Positions 32,640-44,360 of a stretch of 64,000 bases of DNA are shown here, in pieces. The notes below the pieces were generated by a model. The model saw nothing but the letters and a program-made list of their open reading frames with translations. It was not told the origin of the DNA and made no database searches. Origin of the DNA: Mixophyes australis (Eukaryota > Chordata > Amphibia > Anura > Limnodynastidae); NCBI GenBank assembly GCA_036250195.1, contig JAVHZZ010000002.1:369646624-369710623 (forward strand), in the 5' to 3' direction. A program made the position numbers and the translations under genes. Position 1 is the first letter of the stretch, and each line of letters opens with the position of its first letter.

Positions 32640-34207
32640 TAGATTTTGTAGCAATGACTCATTTAAGCACCAAAAAAATGTGGGGACAAGGTTGAAATGC
32701 CACTTAAACCAATATTGGGGAGTTGATGACCACATAAATGTTAAAGTTAAATAATTTTAGATATTCCCCCCTGAACCAAAAATATGATGTTAATCCTTGT
32801 ATAAATCATGATCTGTAGTGTAAAATCCATAGCTAGCTCTCCAAGAATTGTAAAATAAGTGGGACAGGATAGACTATATTTGGAACATTTTTCAACTAGA
32901 GATGCAAAAAATTGTGGCTCCTTGATTTTAAGCACATGCATTCATCATTAGAAGTGACAGTAGAATAATTAAGAGTACCTACTAATATAATGTATCTACT
33001 TACCTTGTCAGATGTCACATCTTTGGCATCAAACTGTTGCACATAGGATGAAAACTTCCCTTTTCTTTGGTCTATCATCCCAAGCGTGGTGAACAGCAGG
33101 GCATCATAGCTCAGATAGTTTTTTAACTAGAAAGTGGGTTTCTTGGAAGAACACAACATCTCCCATCATTTACTTAGAGAAAAAGAAGACTTTAGATCAA
33201 CATTTATCAAAGGGCATTCACAAAGCATATGCCCATGTTAATAAAAGGTGTGTAAGTCAAAAGCATTTTCAAATAACTGGGTGTACACACTGCTGTCCTC
33301 TTCTTCACCGGAATCCTGCAGTGAAATCTCATCAATGTCCGATCAAAGGTTCCAGGTGAAAACCTTATCAATCCTCGGTGACCAAGAAAGCAAGATGGGT
33401 TATATACTCCAGTCCAGGGGATATATATATAACCCCTGAAGAAGTGACAGTAGCCTATAAGTGGATGGGCGAAACGTGTTTGCATGGAACGTATTACACT
33501 ATCTGTGTCCTCTATTTCTATTTACAAATATATACTTGGATGTGGAGTCTTCATCAGGAAGGAACATTTGGAAATTCTTCCAGAGATAATCAGATAAGCC
33601 TGATTTTGTTGTGCAGAAGGCTTATTCACATTTTGCTTTTTGAGCCCATTTGGGATATTGTTGTTGTTTTTTTTTTTTTTTAAATACTGCACTAGTAGGC
33701 GCCTTTTTGCTTTGATTTTGCTTCTCATATAAATATATAAATGAAGATGAGAGGGAGATGGATGTGGGTAGAGGGAGGTGCTACCCACCCGTAATGCTGG
33801 CCACACACTCCTCTGACAGCACAGTACTTTTCACAATAGGTCATTCACAATTTTCATCTCCAGGCTCTTAATCTAACCTGTTCTAATTAGAGCTCCTGGT
33901 CAAGCAGATATGGCTCCTGGATGGACTGTGCACTTTTGGGTTGATAGGTTTGACTTCAGGATGACAGAGATAGATTATGTGGAAACACACTGAAGCAATT
34001 AAAAACATGTCCACCATGCAAGGTTGACAAGCCGTGCCCTGCTGTTTATTTATTTTAACAAATACACATTGTTTGTGAATTGGCAAGGGAGAGGGATCTG
34101 ATGCCTTGGTAGGGTGCATATAAGGTGCCAGCCCTTGCATTGGGATTCTTACTAGGGATTCCAGGGACCAGCCACCATATTAAATGCCCTTCTGCATACA
34201 TCGGGAA
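32640..34207. other. No gene recognised; repeat fragments
   Basis: A near-palindromic GGGGATATATATATAACCCC lies at about 33418. The third GCGAAACGTGTTTG repeat fragment lies near 33470. Minus-strand frames at 32747-33078 may be LINE remnant but are too diverged to claim. Confidence 0.35.
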
Positions 34208-34266
34208 ACATCATCATCATCATTTATTTATATAGCGCCAGCAGATTCCATAGTGCTTTACAATTG
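34208..34266 (+). repeat. 3' tail fragment of a SINE or LINE
   Basis: (CAT)n followed by TTTATTTATATAGCGCCAGC and CCATAGTGCTTTACAATTG, a block shared with common dispersed repeats in frog genomes (resemblance from memory). Confidence 0.5.
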
Positions 34267-34867
34267 AGATCAGCGCTGACCTGACTGACTCAGGGCACTA
34301 TCAACCTGAACAAGATACATAGACTTAAGCTGGGTACACACTACACGGTTTTTGTCCAATAATCGGCTCAACCAGCTGACATACGACCAATCGTTCGAAA
34401 GTCGGGTCAGTGTGTGTAGTGACACGATGGTCGAAAGTCTGCCCAAATGGACGAATGACGCCTCATTTGGTTGGTCGTACCGTTCAATATTTTCGTTCCA
34501 ATCTCCTTTCCGCTGTGTAGTGTGTATAAACTTCCGACCGATCCACAATAATCCTCCGATACTTCCTCGACCTGGGGGGCGTGTGTGTGTGTAAATTTGT
34601 GATGCCTGTACCAGTCCCACGTGGTGCGGTATCCGCACATCACAGGCATGTGTTTTGTATAGATGTATATTGCACCTGTCTGGCTGCAGACCATTACACT
34701 TGTGTAAAGCACGTGTGTTATTAGCCTTTGCATCTATATTGGGAATCTATTCATATTTACCCTTTATAAACTTATTAAAAACTATTAAACTTATAAAGTC
34801 ATATTAACCTTTTTTAACTAATATTTGTAAAACACCCAGAATAAACCACACAGTGTTCATGCAACAG

Positions 34868-34903
34868 TTTTATTGCAGGAAAAAAAGTACAAACTTTTTT
34901 ATT
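34868..34903 (-). terminator. Two polyadenylation signals of the three-exon gene
   Basis: On the minus strand AATAAA occurs at 34898-34903 (29 bp after the stop) and again at 34868-34873. Each sits in a duplicated CTGCAATAAAA context. Confidence 0.65.
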
Positions 34904-34931
34904 GCAGAATATGACAAGTGAAAAAAAAGTA

Positions 34932-35825
34932 TTACACTTTAAAGGTGCTAGTGGTTTGTGGCAGAACAGTTTCAAACAGCATACACATTTCAGCAAAATT
35001 TTTCTCAAGGTTTTTAATTTTTTTCTTGATGTCGCTTGGGTGTATATTCCCTTTGATTTCTTTACAAACGAAACAAGGAAATAAAAAATGTTTACCATTA
35101 AACTTCTATATCTGTAATTTATATCCAACGCCAGAAATACTCTATTTTGCTCACCTTGCACACTGCTCGAGATAAGTTTATGTTTTGGTCCCTGTGGCGC
35201 AATCGCAATAATAACGGGCTTAACCTCCATATATTCTGGAAAACAGGCGCCATTTTGGTTATTATAACGGTACAGGTATGTGACCAAAGCATTTAGTTGT
35301 CTACACATGTTCACTGAAATACCTTCGTGTATAACTTCTTTCATATCTTGGGATTCAACATCAATTTTTTCTTGTTTGATAACAGGTGTTACATTAGTGG
35401 TATCTATTCTAAACAGGCCTTCTCACCGTTAATTATTCGTTCTGACATAAAAAAATCTATGCTACAAATTAGGCGTTTACATTGCTTCGTGTGAAACTAG
35501 AATTATATAAAGTCCTTCAAACAGGTACACTACATCTGCTACTGACCTTTTTTAATGCCGTAGTCTCTTGGGCTCATTGGATTTGCTCTTTGCTCTTCTT
35601 GAGCATCTACATCCCCCACCTTAACTTTTTCAACATTTTTTGGCCCTTCTAGCACCATCTCTGACTCAGCTGCAACCCCCAGTGACACCTTCTCCTCACC
35701 GCAACCCCCAGTGACACCTTCTCCTCACCCGCAACCCCCACTGACACCTTCTCCTCACCCGCAACCCCCAGTGACACCTTCTCCTCACCCGCAACCCCCA
35801 CTGACACCTTCTCCTCACTCGCCAT
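34932..35825 (-). pseudogene. Unrecognised three-exon gene inside the TTAA element, one frame break
   Basis: I do not recognise the product. Exon 1 is 35547-35825 (ATG then SEEKVS-type repeats, ending before GTCAGT). Exon 2 is 35155-35403 (after AATAG, ending CAAG before GTGAGC). Exon 3 is 34932-35059 (after TTTGTAAAG, ending TAA). The joins at both introns keep one frame. The second exon encodes VIKQEKIDVE and a region with SVNMCRQLNALVTYLY. The third encodes a Lys-rich, probably helical tail (IKKKIKNLEKNFAEM). Total coding length is 656 nt, one short of a full frame of about 218 codons. The missing base is in the single 29-bp unit of the 30-bp repeat (35672-35700). It is either a recent pseudogene or a sequence error. 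Splicing is inferred from consensus sites only. Confidence 0.55.
35672..35819 (-). repeat. 30-bp coding minisatellite, five units
   Basis: Units of GCAACCCCCAGTGACACCTT plus CTCCTCACCC, alternating AGTGACACC and ACTGACACC. On the minus strand each encodes a ten-residue unit, GEEKVS(V/L)GVA. The unit at 35672-35700 is 29 bp and lacks one C at its junction, which shifts the frame. Confidence 0.9.
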
Positions 35826-35862
35826 CTTCTCATGCTCCTCGGCGCCAGACAGGCTCCTGTCA

Positions 35863-35909
35863 TTTTATACACTCAGACATGGGCGTTTGTTTCTGCTGTG
35901 GACCAATCA
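35863..35909 (-). promoter_or_regulatory. TATA and CCAAT boxes of the three-exon gene
   Basis: On the minus strand TATAAAA lies at 35863-35869, about 38 bp before the ATG at 35825. An inverted CCAAT box (CTGATTGGTC on the minus strand) lies at 35901-35910. The spacing suits a compact RNA polymerase II promoter. The 5' leader would be only about 10 bases. Confidence 0.55.
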
Positions 35910-36669
35910 GCGATGAAGCCCGCAGAAAATGGAGCATTCCATTACATACGAAAGGATTTTATTATTAGGGGATAATTATTGCATTGCACTTTACCAGTTA
36001 AATGTTTTTTCTAAATTTTATGTATGAAAATAAACTTCTATTTTATAGGATAGAATGAAGAGACAGTGTTGCCTTCTCTTTTTATGTGGCTTTGGGTGTT
36101 AACTATAGTGAAAGCTCTGCCCCTTTGTGATGCTTCAGTGTGTACAAAATTAAAATTATTGCTCACGACAATATGGCTGTAAAAAGTCGCTAAAGGGACG
36201 ACCCCTCTTCCCTTTATCGTCTAAAACAAGGCTAGTGTGTGTGCAGTCCATGGACCGAGCGATCGGACCATTGATTGCATGTAAAATCGATCGGCATAAA
36301 AAGTTGGTGGAAAATTCTGTAGTATGTACCCAGCTTAAGGCTAGGTACACACTGAAGAATTTTCCAACCGCCTTCTTATTTACAACAATTGTACCTGAGA
36401 CTGAAGGTCCGACCGGTCGGGCGATACATGCGTACACACTAGACAGATTTACCTTCAAATCTATGCTCTTCATCTGGTCCTCTAGTTGTTTAGAGAATGA
36501 CAGCACAATAGTCACTCATTCACCTGTCACACTGATTAAAACCACCTAGGTATCCACATGTCCTTATGAATTTTAGTAGCTTCTATGTCTCTGAATGGAA
36601 ATATTCAGTCTCAGAACGAACAAACAAACAAACTATTCTATCTACAGCACTCTCTACATTTAGTCACCA

Positions 36670-37004
36670 GGGGCCTGATTCATTAAGGATCTTAACTTGA
36701 GAAACTTCTTATTTCAGTCTCCTGTACAAAACCATGTTACAATGCAAGGGGTGCAAATTAGTATTCTGTTTTGCACATAAGTTAAATACTGCCTGTTTTT
36801 TCATGTAGCACACAAATATCAACTTTAAATTTCAGTGTTCAAATAAGCTATCAAGTATTTGTGTGCTACATGAAAAAACAGTCAGTATTTAACTTATGTG
36901 CAAAACAGAATACTAACTTGCACCCCTTGCATTGTAACATGGTTTTGTCCAGGAGACTGAAATAAGAAGTTTCTCAAGTTAAGATCCTTAATGAATCAGG
37001 CCCC
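36670..37004. mobile_element. Whole-element hairpin MITE, 335 bp
   Basis: It begins GGGGCCTGATTCATTAAGG and ends in the exact complement. The arms are about 145 bp with very few mismatches, around a loop of about 40 bp (TCAACTTTAAATTTCAGTG...). A partial second copy is at 907-1107. Neither a coding region nor a clear target duplication was found. Confidence 0.9.
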
Positions 37005-37270
37005 AGGACATGTTAATTTCCGGCACCAGCTGAAAAGATCATGATCATGTAAACTCTATGGAGATCGTGATCGTGAGTGCATAAACACTATATGATCGGC
37101 AGGTGACTGGAACGAGATTATTAAACGGTATGACCAACCAAACGAAACGTCAATCAGCACTATGGAACGACTGTCGTTCATCGTGTGAGTAGTATACACA
37201 CTAACGCGATATGTGCCCGAGCTGTGGTTTATCAGATGATTGGCTCAATAATAAGCTGAAAAACCTCCAG

Positions 37271-38705
37271 CACCGTCGGACTGGCCTGCCGGGGAGCCGG
37301 GCGATCCACCGGTAGGCCCCGACGCTGGTTAGCCACGCCCCCGCCTGATCCGTATTTCCGAATGACAGGTGACAGGTGATTGAAGTTCAGAGAGCCCAGA
37401 CACGACTGCGGCTCTCTGCACATGCGCAATACAGACAGTCATTGGTAGATGAGTCATGTGACATGACTCATCTGGGAAGAAGAACCGCCCACGTTGGAGA
37501 CGTCCTGCCGCCCAGAGGAGCTACATGAAGAATGCAGAAGCAGCAGGAGCCATTGCTGATAAGGTTAGTAAAGCGTGCAGCGCCGCAGCAGCGGGCAGCC
37601 TGTCATTTTGGGGAAGAGGGGAGAGAAACAAATGTGGCATGAGAGATGAGGGGCAATAAGGGCATGTAAACTAGCATGGCAAAGTGTGAAGTGGGGGCAA
37701 AGCAGCATGGCAGAGTGTAAAAGGGGGGCCAAAGCAACATGGCAGAGTATGAATGGGGAGCCAAAGCTGCATGGCAGAGTGTGAATGGGGGCCAAAGTAG
37801 CATGGCACAGGGTGATGAAGGGGGGCCAGAAGGGGGAAGCAAAAGCAGCATGGAGGGTGCAGTGTGATCATAAGGAGGCACAGCATGGTGATGAAGGGAC
37901 ACAGTAATGTGTGTGATGGCACAGGGGGCTTGCGGAAATGCAATGTGTGTTAGGTAGGTGGTGGCTAACTAATGGGTGCAGTTTTGTTTGTGGGGTGATG
38001 GTGGGGCAATTTAATTTTAAAGTGGGGACTATTAATTTAAGATGGGGTGGTTTGGGGGCTATTAATTGAATGTGGTGCTGAGTTTGAGGAGCATGATGTC
38101 TATTTATTAAATGTGAATATGAATTATTTAATGGCAGTGACGGTTGCGGGAAATAGGTATATTTATTATACGGAAATGCTATTAATTTACTGCTGTGGCT
38201 GTCTGGAGGGAGGGAAATAGGTTTATTTATTAAATGGGAATACTATTACTTTATTGTTGAGGCTGGAGGAAGGCCTAAGTATTAATTGTGGGTCCTATTG
38301 ATTTAACACCGGGGCTGGTTGAAATTTTCTAAATGTACCCATTTTTTCCAAATAGGGCCCCCAACATTCCAGGATCCAGACAAGGCACAATTAAAGAAAC
38401 CAGCAGCCACAGGTGGTGACAAGAACAGGTAGGACAGTCTGCCAAATGTTCTGAGTCTAGTGGGACAATCCTGATTTTTTTTGTGACTGTTCTGCCCAAT
38501 CTAAGGGGCAGGTCAAGACTGTGTACTCTTTATATACACACTGCATTCTTTATATACTACACTATGGTGCTAGCTGTCCTTCGTGGGATGACCACTCCCC
38601 CTCTAGTGTCTGTTCTCGCCTCTTTGATGGCTGGCCACACACCCTCTGATGGGCCCCTAGCGTTGCAGCCCCCCGGTGGACCCTTCATGCCCCAGTCCGA
38701 CACTG
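37271..38705. mobile_element. Non-autonomous hAT element, 1,435 bp
   Basis: The ends are CACCGTCGGACTGG (left) and CCAGTCCGACACTG (right), inverted with two differences. ACCTCCAG is duplicated exactly at 37263-37270 and 38706-38713. The interior is non-coding, with G-rich repeats such as GCATGGCAGAGTGTGAATGG in five or so imperfect copies (37675-37810). A 172-bp piece of another copy forms the left edge of the window. The termini also resemble those of the 41642-44839 element. Confidence 0.93.
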
Positions 38706-38726
38706 ACCTCCAGTATGTACCGAGCC

Positions 38727-40359
38727 TAAGAGACAGGATGCACGTCCCATCAGGTTAGTAGGCTGAACCATTCCTCGCTCTGATGGTCTGGTTGGCTCAC
38801 TACTGCCTTCCCCTTCATTTCTTCTTTCTTTTCACATGGCTAAGCCTCAACTTCATGCTTCAACAGACATGAGGCTGGTGTTGGCTCCCCATGTATGCAG
38901 AGACCACACAGGAGGCAGACAGAAGAGTCTACAACAAATCACTGCAGAGCAGGTAAATAAGGGCTATTAATCTAACATAGGGGCTATTCATGTAATGTCA
39001 GTTTGATGGATGCTATTAATATATTATAGGGTCTAATAATGAAATGTGATGTCTGTATTAGGTATAAAGAGACAGAAGAACAGAGAATAGGTGGTAAGCT
39101 ATTTTCCTGAAACTTTTATTTTAGTACTTATCAATCCAGAAATGCAAATAATTCAAGAGTTGATACTTTATGTAATTAATACAACCAAAGTTATCGCAAA
39201 ACTGAGCACTTCTCCAGAGTATTGGAATATGTAACGTTTATTGTAGTTATGAAGCAAGAGCAGTTTTATTTTATATACATATTTTTATAAGATTACCTTA
39301 ATGGGTCTCTAATGCTTTTCAGAGTGCACTACTTCACTGACTAGAGTCAGGTTGCCTCTAACCCACCCTCTTCAAATCTGCTCATGCGAAAAAAAAGTGT
39401 ATGAAAAAGAAGCTCACGCCACAGTGAAAGATGCCTAAATAGGACAAAATAGATGCACTCTTTAAAACTTTCAGGGTTATAAAGTCCAGTCCACAGCACA
39501 TACATTTGGTTGTACTTGCCCTTTTTAAATGCTATTATTTTCCAAAACTGTTGACCTGATTGACACACTGTATTCCAGGTAAGGTGTAAAGGATATAAAC
39601 AACAATAATCATAAAGGTCAAGAGAGACCATGTACAAAAGGGGCATTCTTGGCATTAATATATATGAATAATAATTGTTTTGAATCACAGACAGTGACTC
39701 CTGCACAAGTTCCTTTTTTAAGACCACAACTTCCCCAACACAAAGAGAAAAAATGGTTCATTCAGAATAGTGCTAAGAGTGTATCACAAATTACATCCTG
39801 TTGCATTGCAGTGGGTAAGAGAACAGAGGATTTAACGCAAAAAAATTGTAACCCAAGAACTCAATCTAAAATTGTCTTAGATCTTAAGTATGGAGTCTGT
39901 CTCCAGTTCTCTAATATGAAATATTATAGCTACCCTGCACAAAGGAAGTGCTTAAAGTGGTTTCTTGTGTTCCCCTAATATACTATAGTCAGCAGAACCT
40001 GGGAACTACATAAAATAGCTAAGAGCAAACAAACACAACATGGCAATGGTCAGCGCTGGATTGCAATTATAAGTGTGGTTGGTAATATTAGACTAATATG
40101 CTAACAGATTGGATTTGGGATGAACAAATAATACATAACAATACAATTTTAGGTGGAGAACCCATCTACATTTGAAGTTAGTACATAAAAACTGTTTTAA
40201 TACAAAAGCCTACATCTTATTGTTGATTGTGCGATGCCGGGGATTGTGTAGCGCCTAATGAACACATTATGATGATGATCTTATTGAACCAGCAATTTCT
40301 GATATTGTTAGATGAAAAGCTGTCTACAGTTTCTGCAATCCTGCTATTTAACACAAGCA
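38727..40359. other. No gene recognised
   Basis: Overlapping open frames on both strands (39347-39727 minus and 39649-39978 plus) have no identifiable motif. No mobile-element ends were found. Confidence 0.35.
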
Positions 40360-41290
40360 ACAGGACCATTGTCCAGTATAGCACACTTGTAGGTGGCTAA
40401 ATTGGGCAAGAGATTCTGCTCCAGGATGACATGATAACATCACACATCCCAAAGATGCTCTACTGGATTGAGATCTGGTGACTGTGGAACCCATTGTCAT
40501 GTTCATGGAACCAGTTTATGATGTGTGCTTTATGATACGGTGTGTTATCCTGCTGGCAGGACCCATTAGAAGAAGGGTAGACTATGGCCATAAAGGGATG
40601 CAATAATACTCATGTAGCCTGTGGCATTTAAACAATGCCTAATTGGTGTTAAGAAGCCTAAAGTGTGCCAAGAAAACATTCCCCACACCATAACACCGCC
40701 ATCACTAGCTTGTGCCGTTGACACAAGGCAGAAAGGATCTATGGATTCATGTTGTTTACGCCACATTTGTCTCAGCAGAAATTAAGATTTATCAGACTAG
40801 GCAACGCTTTTTCTGATCTTAGCAGATAAGAGTGGAACCTGGGGTGTTCTTTTGCTGCTGTAGCCCATCCAGTTCCCGTGCTGTGCTTTCAGAGATGCTC
40901 TTCTGTATAACTTTGCTGTAATGAATGATTATTTGAGTCACTGTCACTTTGATTACTGCTTGAACCAGTCTGGCCATTCTCCGATGACCTTAAGCAAGGC
41001 GTTTTCACCCACAGAACTGACACTCACTGGACCATTCTCTGTAAACTCTAGGGATCGTTACGCATGAAAATTCCAGATTAGCAGTTTCTGAAATTCTCAA
41101 ACCACCCTATTGTAGCACCAACAACCATTCCACGGTCCAAGTCCCTTAGATCACCATCTATTCCCCATTCTGCTGTTTGAACTGAACCTGTTGACCATGT
41201 CTGCATGCTTTTATGCAGTGAGTTGCTGCTACATGATTGGCTGATTAGATATTTGCATTAGCGAGCAGATGTACCTAATAAGGTGTCCAC
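40360..41290 (-). pseudogene. Second Tc1-like transposase remnant, different family
   Basis: Minus-strand translation near 40570-40760 gives DPFCLVSTAQASDGGVMVWGMFSWHTLGFLTPI, the GGVMVWGxFSW block of Tc1-like transposases (shown as positions, 40640-40740). Broken frames around 41040-41130 correspond to the N-terminal helix-turn-helix. The right end, CCTAATAAGGTGTCCACTGAG near 41275, is the terminal type that normally goes with this family. The left end is too diverged to place. Many stops and shifts. Confidence 0.75.
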
Positions 41291-41633
41291 TGAGCGCATG
41301 TCTATAACTATTTACTACTAAAGCTGCAATCTCACATATGGTTTTAACATTTTTTTTTTAGAAACAGCTCCAGCCTCTTCCCTAAAACACTTGTTCAATG
41401 CCACGTGTACTGGCTGCTGGTATGCACGGGCCATAGACAGCTCAACTACACTGCAATCAGGACAAATAACCTGATAAGTGGGATGTTGGGACCGTCCCCT
41501 CACATTTGGACTATACAACCTAAATCAGGAAAATTGGGTGGTATAACTTTGTAATATGATGTCATCTTTCCAGGATAGCCCCCTATAACTCAGTCTTCCA
41601 TTAGAATAATTGCAGTGGTGGTTGATGTATAAG
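41291..41633. other. No gene recognised
   Basis: Short spacer between two elements. Confidence 0.4.
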
Positions 41634-41818
41634 GTTACAACCAGGGACTGGCCATCTGGCACTTCTGGCAAATGCCAGAAGGGCCGATGGTTATATGGGC
41701 CGGCCCAACTCCCCTTGTCTTCTTGGTGGCTTGTTCCAGGAACCAGCCACCAGCCACCTCTGCTGCGCGCTCCCCAGCTCCCTCCCCCGTTATGCTGTGC
41801 AGCCAGTTACCGCGATTT

Positions 41819-41876
41819 TCGGGGGGGGGGGGGGTGGTCGCGGGGGTGCCGCTATTTTCGGGGGGGGGGGGGTCGC
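41819..41876 (+). repeat. Two G-runs in a duplicated GGTCGCGGGGGTG context
   Basis: Two runs of more than ten G, each preceded by CGATTTTC or CTATTTTC and followed by GGTCGCGGGGGTG. They could form G-quadruplexes and are error-prone in sequencing. Confidence 0.85.
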
Positions 41877-41879
41877 GGG

Positions 41880-42900
41880 GGTGAGAGCCAGGGGGTGCTG
41901 GGAAAGGGGGTGAGAGCCAAGGGGTGCTGGGAGAGTGGGTGAGAGCCAGGGGGTGCTGGGAGAGGGGGTGAGAGAGCCGAAGGGGGTGCTGGGAAAGGGG
42001 ATGAGAGCCAGGGGGTGCTGGGAGAGGGGGTGAGAGAGCCAAAAGGGGTGCTGGGAAAGGAGGTGAGAGAGCCGAAGGGGGTGCTGGGAAAGGGGATGAG
42101 AGCCAGGGGGTGCTGGGAGAGGGGGTGAGAGAGCCAAAGGGGGTGCTGGGAAAGGGGGTGAGAGAGCAGAAGGGGGTGCTGGGAAAGGGGGTGAGAGTCA
42201 GGGGGTGCTGGGAGAAGGGGTGAGAGAGCCGAAGATGGTGCTGGGAGAGGGAGTGAGAGAGCCGAAGGGGGTGCTGGGAAAGGGGATGAGAGCCAGGGGT
42301 TGCTGGGAGAGGGGGTGAGAGAGCCGAAGGGGGTGCTGGGAAAGGGGGTGAGAGAGCGGAAGGGGGTGCTGGGAAAGGGGGTGAGAGAGCGGAAGGGGGT
42401 GCTGGGAAAGGGGGTGAGAGTCAGGGGGTGCTGGGAGAGGGGGTGAGAGAGCCGAAGATGGTGCTGGGAGAGGGGGTGAGAGAGCCGAAGGGGGTGCTGG
42501 GAAAGGGGATGAGAGCCAGGGGTTGCTGGGAGAGGGGGTGAGAGAGCCGAAGGGGGTGCTGGGAAAGGAGGTGAGAGAGCCAAAGGGGGTGAGAGCCAGG
42601 GGGTGCTAGGAGAGGGGGTGAGAGAGCGGAAGGGAGTGCTGGAAAAGGGGATGAGAGAGCGGAAGGGGGTGCAGGGAAAGGGGGCGAGAGCCAGGGGGTG
42701 CTGGGAGAGGGGGTGAGAGAGCAAAAGTGGAAGGGGGTTCTGGGAGAGGGGGTGAGAGAGCCAGGGTGGTAGGGGGTGCAGGAAGAGGAGTGAGAGAGCC
42801 GGGGGGTAGAGGGTGCAGGAAGATGTGTGAGAGAGCCAGGGGAGTAGGTGGTACAGGAAGATGTGTGAGAGCCAGCGGAGAAGGTGGTGCAGGGGGTTAA
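41880..42900 (+). repeat. GC-rich minisatellite, about 1 kb
   Basis: Imperfect copies of GGGGGTGAGAGAGCCGAAGG followed by GGGTGCTGGGAAA or GGGTGCTGGGAGA, with short and long variants (about 30-40 bp) interleaved in larger blocks. The copies decay toward the right end. Confidence 0.93.
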
Positions 42901-44360
42901 GTGAGAGAGACAAAGGAGAAGATGGTGCAGGGGCATAGGTAAAAGAAAGTGTAAAGGGAGAGACATCTTAAGAATGGGAATGTCAGGGATGCAGCCATCA
43001 TAAAACACAAGTAGTAATGAAGAATGGAAATGCACAGAGGGGACAAGTGTTAAAAACAAAAACAAAACAAGCCTTCATACTCCATTCACCTATATTTTCT
43101 ATACCCCCACTCCTAAATTTCTGCTTCGACCACTGCCCTCTATTCCTGCTCCCGACTGCCTGTGTGAGCTGACAGCTGCTGATCCCTCCTCGCCCAGCGC
43201 GCCCACTAGGAACAGAACACAGGATGCCATAATCAGGTAAGTTCATATATTTTCTCGTGTGCAATATGTTTTTAACCATCCTTTCTTGAACTGGGGACAC
43301 TACAGCGTATCGAATAATGTTTAACACTATGTATTGCTCATTATTGCGCTGTAATGTTTTTTGCATATTTATCTGTACAGAGATTTTATATTAAGAGGAA
43401 AAAACATTGCTTGTCATAAATTTTATCTGTAATTGTGTCAATATATCTATTTTTGTTTGCATTGAAAATGATGTATTAAGCTGCTCTTGGGAGACTCACA
43501 CTCAGTATCTGATATGCTGTACCAATTTTTATTTGTGAATGAGTTTTTATCTGAGCTTTACTAATGATTTGGGGGCACTACTATGCCATAATATGATTTG
43601 TGGGCACTTCTGCATGACCGAATATGTATTGAGGGTAATACTATGTGGCATAATATGACCGTGGGGCACTACGATGTGGCATAATATGAACTGGGGACAC
43701 TACGGTGTGGCATTATATGAACTTCTGCCAAAGGCAAGTCTTTCATTGTTGAATATGACGGGAGCCCAAAGAAGTTGCTGTATCGGGGCCCAAAATTCCT
43801 CTTGTCAGCCCTGCCTGTGAGTCAAGGGGGTAGACGCCTCCAGGTAAATAATCTAAATGTTTCCTATCTAATCAAACTGATGGATCACATCCAATTATTT
43901 CTCACCCACCTCCTCTATCCCCCTTAATTTATATACTGTGTTATTTAAAATGAATAGACAAGACGCATATCCAATTACTGTAGTAAAACAAAAATATTTT
44001 TCTGTGACATTTTGCTGTAGATGGAAATACTTTTAATGCGGCCGTGTGGGTTCAACTGATCATTCAATAGTTATGTTTTTTTTAGATATATGTTAGTTTT
44101 ATTTCATGTGGAATGATTCATGAAAATTCTGCCATTACTATTTAATTGAGGGAAAAGGGTACCTGTTACCTATATGTGTGTGAAAGTACTCTGTTCGTTG
44201 TTGCTATTTTGTGGGAGATTTGAAAAAAGCAAAACATTGTTTCCTACAGTGGCGTCTGTATAATTGGTGGTATTGCTGTAGTATGGGGTGGCGTGCTGGT
44301 GGCAATGTTGTAGTGTGTTTGGTGCTTAGTATTGCTAATAAGTAGGAGAGGGTATTGCTA

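Larger units (their letters stand above)
34329..36334. mobile_element. TTAA-flanked element, 2,006 bp, carrying a three-exon gene
   Basis: The left end GCTGGGTACACACTACA is preceded by TTAA (34325-34328). The right end, complementary to GCTGGGTACATACTACA, is followed by TTAA (36335-36338). A TTAA target is known for piggyBac and Kolobok transposons, but no transposase of either kind is present, so the superfamily is open. It carries a minus-strand gene with its own promoter and polyadenylation signals. Right after it, sharing the TTAA, begins a second element of the same terminal family. Confidence 0.7.
36339..38726. mobile_element. Second TTAA-associated element, disrupted by two insertions
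   Basis: The left end GGCTAGGTACACACTGAAG follows the TTAA at 36335. The right end AGTATGTACCGAGCC is at 38712-38726, followed by a decayed TAAG. Internal blocks match the short relative at 14873-15302 in order. It is split by the hairpin MITE 36670-37004 and by the hAT element 37271-38705. With those removed its own sequence is about 0.6 kb. No coding region. Confidence 0.7.

Noticed and set aside
39347..39978. Overlapping 126- and 109-codon frames on opposite strands
   Set aside because: No family features. The mutual overlap suggests chance openness.
41852..43065. Long minus-strand open frames (353 and 214 codons) rich in Pro, Ser and Leu
   Set aside because: They are read through the GGGGGTGAGAGAGCC minisatellite, several frames are open at once, and there is no domain or non-repetitive coding part.
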